The notes under the pieces were generated by a model. That model was not told where the DNA came from. It saw only the letters and a program-made list of their open reading frames with translations, and searched no databases. The translations under genes were made by a program, and so were the position numbers. A stretch of 64,000 nt of DNA from Providencia stuartii (GTDB lineage Bacteria; Pseudomonadota; Gammaproteobacteria; Enterobacterales; Enterobacteriaceae), in the NCBI GenBank assembly GCA_900455155.1, contig UGUC01000004.1, positions 372,001-436,000 of the forward strand, in the 5' to 3' direction. This document shows, in pieces, positions 61,243-64,000 of this stretch (positions are counted from its first letter, which is position 1; every line of letters starts with the position of its first letter).

Positions 61243-61504
61243 TCAACCAGCCCCAGCTTCCTCATAAGATGGCCGGCAAGCCATCGTTCCATCCGGAAGC
61301 CCCTGTGTGTGGCCATTGTGGCGATACTTCTTGCATCCTCGGAGCCATGACTGAGGCCGTGTAGTTCCTGAACCTGACTGCGTAATACAGCTAGCCTGCT
61401 ATCCGGCTTGTCAGGACGGTTTTTCCGGTATTTATAGCTGCTGCGGTGAACCCCAAACACGTGGCAAAGCGTGGCCACAGGATAATGCGCTCTGAGTTTC
61501 CCGA

Positions 61505-61808
61505 TTATCGAGAGTTGTTCAGGGAATCTGACATCAAGAGCGCAGTAGCCTTTTTTAATATTTCATTTTCCATTTCAATACGTTGAAGTTTTTTCTTCCA
61601 GCTCACGTATCTCAATTTGCTCCGGCGTGATAGGGGAGGCTTTAGGTGTTTTGCCGGCACGTTCATCTCGTAGCTGCTTTACCCACCGGGTCATAGTGGA
61701 AAGTCCGACATCCATGGCATTTGCGGCATCTGCAACCGTATAGTGTTGATCCACCACTAACTGAGCGGATTCACGTCTGAATTCTGCACTGAAATTTCGT
61801 TTTTTCAT
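61505..61808 (-). pseudogene. IS3-family OrfA, frameshifted
   Basis: [40 protein letters not shown] (helix-turn-helix) and a leucine-zipper start are in frame; then an indel near 61585 moves [19 protein letters not shown] into another frame. Confidence 0.82.
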
Positions 61809-61942
61809 TAAAGCACCAGTGTTGTCCTGAGGGTATTCATTTCGTCGAAGGTGAGTCCCAGAGATTCACGATGGTGAATATTGTCTTCTTTCAGCGCACG
61901 CAGGGCATCTGTTAATACGGCGTAATTCAGAGACGGAATCAT
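61808..61942 (-). pseudogene. DUF2857 family protein, truncated by IS3
   Basis: The 44-codon start MIPSLNYAVLTDALRALKED and [15 protein letters not shown] resembles the N-terminus of the DUF2857 protein at 38669 (GNLRRCEALGLTDNEIRLL). It ends at a TAA that overlaps the OrfA ATG of the IS3 element, so the stop comes from the insertion. GGAAGG ribosome site. Confidence 0.7.
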
Positions 61943-61966
61943 GATTTCGGACCTTCCTTAAACACT

Positions 61967-62155
61967 TCAGCGGTTGGCTAATTTGAGGTTGATCCATTCA
62001 TCAATTTCAGATTCGAGCCAGGCTACGCTGGCAGGGCCAACCTTTATTATTGAACGAGGAAAAGAGCCCCCTTTCATATACAGATAGATTTGCGAGCGTT
62101 TCAGACCGGTTTTTTCTTCGACCTGTTTCAGGCGTAATAACTGATGTGATGTCAT
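61967..62155 (-). CDS. alpA: AlpA-family regulator
   Basis: A 62-residue MerR-like winged-helix protein: LLRLKQVEEKTGLKRSQIYL, YMKGGSFPRSIIKVGP and WLESEIDEWINLK match AlpA-type excision/transcription activators of P4-like and ICE-like islands. Start at ATG 62155 with GGAGAAAA; the longer frame upstream has no ribosome site. Divided from the truncated DUF2857 gene by 24 bp, an AlpA-DUF2857 pair known in such islands. Intact. Confidence 0.9.
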   Translation of the reverse strand: MTSHQLLRLKQVEEKTGLKRSQIYLYMKGGSFPRSIIKVGPASVAWLESEIDEWINLKLANR

Positions 62156-62286
62156 GATTTTCTCCAGTGTAGAGTGGGGTTGGAGAAGATAAAAAAGCAT
62201 AAGCGAAGGTGAAGAAGAAAGCACGTAAGCCCGTATTAAGAGTTTTTGAGTTCTTAATACGTATTTCAGTATAATGGTGAGTTAAA

Positions 62287-62529
62287 TCAATAAGGCACTG
62301 AAGTGGGAGAACCGCGTTCAAGTGCTGTTTTCAGTGTATCGCCGCTGAATTTGTCAGTAATACCTTCGGTAGATGCCCATTGTTCGAAAATGGATAAAAG
62401 CTTGTAAGGTTTTCCTAGTAATGGACTGATGACTTCATTATGTTTACATGAAAGCCAGAAAAGACGAGACAAAGGGCTGGATATGCGTGTCGATGTTGGA
62501 GTGTGTTTAATATTTACATAGGCATTCAT
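62287..62529 (-). CDS. Island-associated hypothetical protein, probably N-terminally truncated
   Basis: 80 residues from the first ATG: TSTRISSPLSRLFWLSC, ISPLLGKPYKLLSIFEQWAS, DTLKTALERGSP. The frame remains open for about 33 codons upstream (DSCFVIRLTELQKL) without a good start, so the real gene was probably longer. It lies upstream of alpA. Family not recognised. Confidence 0.5.
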   Translation of the reverse strand: MNAYVNIKHTPTSTRISSPLSRLFWLSCKHNEVISPLLGKPYKLLSIFEQWASTEGITDKFSGDTLKTALERGSPTSVPY

Positions 62530-63068
62530 CAGCTTTTGTAGTTCAGTCAGGCGAATTACAAAACAGGAATCTTGTGGTAATTTATAAATAGGGAAATATT
62601 CTTTGTCACTGGATTTATGAGTTTCATTCGATTAATGTTGTTATAAATCTCAGATTTTAGTTCTTCAGGTAATTACATTAGTTGTTGGCTAATTCGTTCT
62701 TTTCATGTTATTTTCTCAAACGCTTGAAATAGAGTTCTTGATAATAAAACTGAAATGCCATAATTAATACATTGATTGCCTGTGATTGGTGGTGATATAT
62801 TGATTGAGTGCGCCAGTAAGTGTTGAATTGTTACGAATTCATACCCGATCAGAGTGGTATCAATGACCCATTTTTTTAGAATGAATATATTTATCTTGAG
62901 TGAGTGTGGTATAATTTATATGTTTAATGAAACAATGTGTATCAAGATAGCATAAACGATCTGTGAGAGAGTTTCCTATTTTTTTCAATTCAATTTAATT
63001 TTATTCTTAATTTTTGTGACTTTCCTTAATATAATTGTAGATTGAAAGTATATAGATAAATAAATGTT
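62530..63068. other. AT-rich region without a gene
   Basis: The first about 100 bp continue the open frame of the hypothetical protein before it; the rest has no coding signal that I can support. Confidence 0.4.
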
Positions 63069-63212
63069 TCAAGATAGCGCATGGCGATAAACGTCGCTGT
63101 CGGTTAATTGTTTCTCTGTTTTTTTCTGGTTGGCTAGGTATACAGCTTCAGGTATGGTTAACCAATCGGATTTATTTTTAATAATAGTATTTTTTGTTTT
63201 ATTGTTAAACAT
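63069..63212 (-). CDS. 47-residue protein, possible remnant
   Basis: An ATG at 63212 with AAGGAA upstream opens a 47-codon frame, MFNNKTKNTIIKNKSDWLTI then PEAVYLANQKKTEKQL and TDSDVYRHALS. The WLTIPEAVYLAN part looks like the helix-turn-helix start of island DNA-binding proteins. Too short for a full domain, so it may be a truncated gene; no family named. Confidence 0.45.
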   Translation of the reverse strand: MFNNKTKNTIIKNKSDWLTIPEAVYLANQKKTEKQLTDSDVYRHALS

Positions 63213-63381
63213 AATTTTTCCTTATTTATATGAGTGCTAATATATTGATGGTTTTTTATAATTTATTCGTGTTTTGGTGTGAATATATGAATTGAATTGT
63301 CATATCTTTTATATGACCTATAGTCAGTCAAATAATACTTAAAACTAACTGTTAATATATAATTTCATTGTGGTCGTATAA

Positions 63382-64000
63382 CTATAATAAATGATGTGGC
63401 AGGTTGCTTTTTATATCACCCCATGTTAAGAATTTATAGTTAAATGGATGGTGATATGTGATTATGGATATTTTATAGCTATCTAATATTGATTTGGTAA
63501 TATATGAAAGATGAGCAGAGTAATGCTGTTCTATAAAATATAATTTATCAAATTGATCTCTCTTTATATAAAAATCTAAATTCTTAATGATTTCTTCTGA
63601 TAATCCAATGCCTCTTGATTTAATATAGGCTTCTTTTAATGTCCACATCTTATAGAAATTATGTTTTTTTTGAGTCTCGTCAAAATAAGATAGGTATTTT
63701 TTTTCTTTTTTTGAGAAATAATAATCTATAATGCTATTTATTTCTATATCACGGTTGAAATATTCAATATCAATACCAACGGATGATGTATTTGAAATAG
63801 CGAGAGCAACACAATTATTTGAATGTGATAAATTGAAGTAAATGCTTTCCTTTGATTCGTTTAAAATAAATGGTTTCCCGTACTCATTTTTTGAAAATCT
63901 TACATCTTCTGGTGAAATTTTTAAATAAAATGATAAAATATCGCGTAACATGACTCTTGATAGCAAAAAAATATTTCGTTGTTTTATAAAAGGGTAGTCG
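63382..64000 (-). CDS. Sfp/AcpS-superfamily 4'-phosphopantetheinyl transferase (5' end outside the window)
   Basis: At least 205 residues readable and the frame is open to the window edge. KNEYGKPFI and FNLSHSNNCVALAIS (P-pant substrate and CoA region), VGIDIEYF with the Mg-binding Asp/Glu, and FYKMWTLKEAYIKSRGIGLS (W..KEA..K) are the three family motifs. These enzymes attach phosphopantetheine to carrier proteins of non-ribosomal peptide or polyketide synthesis. Upstream codons encode PFIKQRNIFLLSRVMLRDIL, usual before motif 1, so the true start lies beyond 64000 and the in-window ATG is not it. No synthetase gene is in view. Confidence 0.9.
   Translation of the reverse strand, partial: DYPFIKQRNIFLLSRVMLRDILSFYLKISPEDVRFSKNEYGKPFILNESKESIYFNLSHSNNCVALAISNTSSVGIDIEYFNRDIEINSIIDYYFSKKEKKYLSYFDETQKKHNFYKMWTLKEAYIKSRGIGLSEEIIKNLDFYIKRDQFDKLYFIEQHYSAHLSYITKSILDSYKISIITYHHPFNYKFLTWGDIKSNLPHHLL

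Overview
The window looks like a piece of an AT-rich enterobacterial chromosome of the Morganellaceae type, most likely Providencia. That rests on gene content and base composition read by eye; no database search was possible. Much of it is accessory DNA. Many genes are broken by single-base indels, nearly all of them +1 in short homopolymers, so uncorrected sequencing error has to be considered wherever a frameshift is reported.

1-3.2 kb: a pirin/GNAT gene pair, then a complete SopB/SigD-type phosphoinositide phosphatase, a type III secretion effector with no secretion genes nearby. 3.7-17.7 kb: a two-partner-secretion contact-dependent inhibition (CDI) locus: the transporter cdiB, a very large frameshifted cdiA ending in an EndoU-like nuclease domain, its immunity gene, and a SymE-like gene. 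17.7-31.1 kb: an orphan CDI module array. It holds three displaced CdiA C-terminal toxin modules, each opening at a VENN junction and each followed by an immunity gene (DUF596, YezG-like, membrane protein). It also holds three near-identical units made of a regulator remnant, a toxin tail, an immunity gene and a SymE gene. Two inverted copies of an IS3-family element, each carrying the same nested IS110 element, bracket the array. A decayed cdiA fragment and two further possible immunity genes follow.

33.4-48.5 kb: the left part of an SPI-7/PAPI-1-type integrative conjugative element (ICE). It starts at a 51-nt tRNA-Phe 3' fragment and carries parA, dnaB, parB, DUF2857, an STY4528-type replication gene, 36-bp iteron-like repeats, a ClbS-like cargo gene, a TIGR03761-type gene, topB, a tandem STAXI-like RNA, an STY4534-type gene, an Rpn-family nuclease and a TIGR03759-type gene. 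The pilus and most transfer genes are missing; the element stops at a fragment of an ornithine decarboxylase gene.

48.5-52.8 kb: a graveyard of fragments (speF, fimbrial subunit, chaperone, usher fused to a DUF417 gene, group II intron 3' end, IS3 deletion derivative). 52.9-57.5 kb: a probable zinc-uptake operon of two TonB-dependent receptors behind a good Zur box; the first has a His-rich loop as in ZnuD. 57.9-62.5 kb: a second decayed island with an ArdC antirestriction pseudogene, a second ClbS-like remnant, another IS3 interrupted by a different IS110, a truncated DUF2857 gene and an AlpA-type regulator. The window ends inside a Sfp-type phosphopantetheinyl transferase gene.
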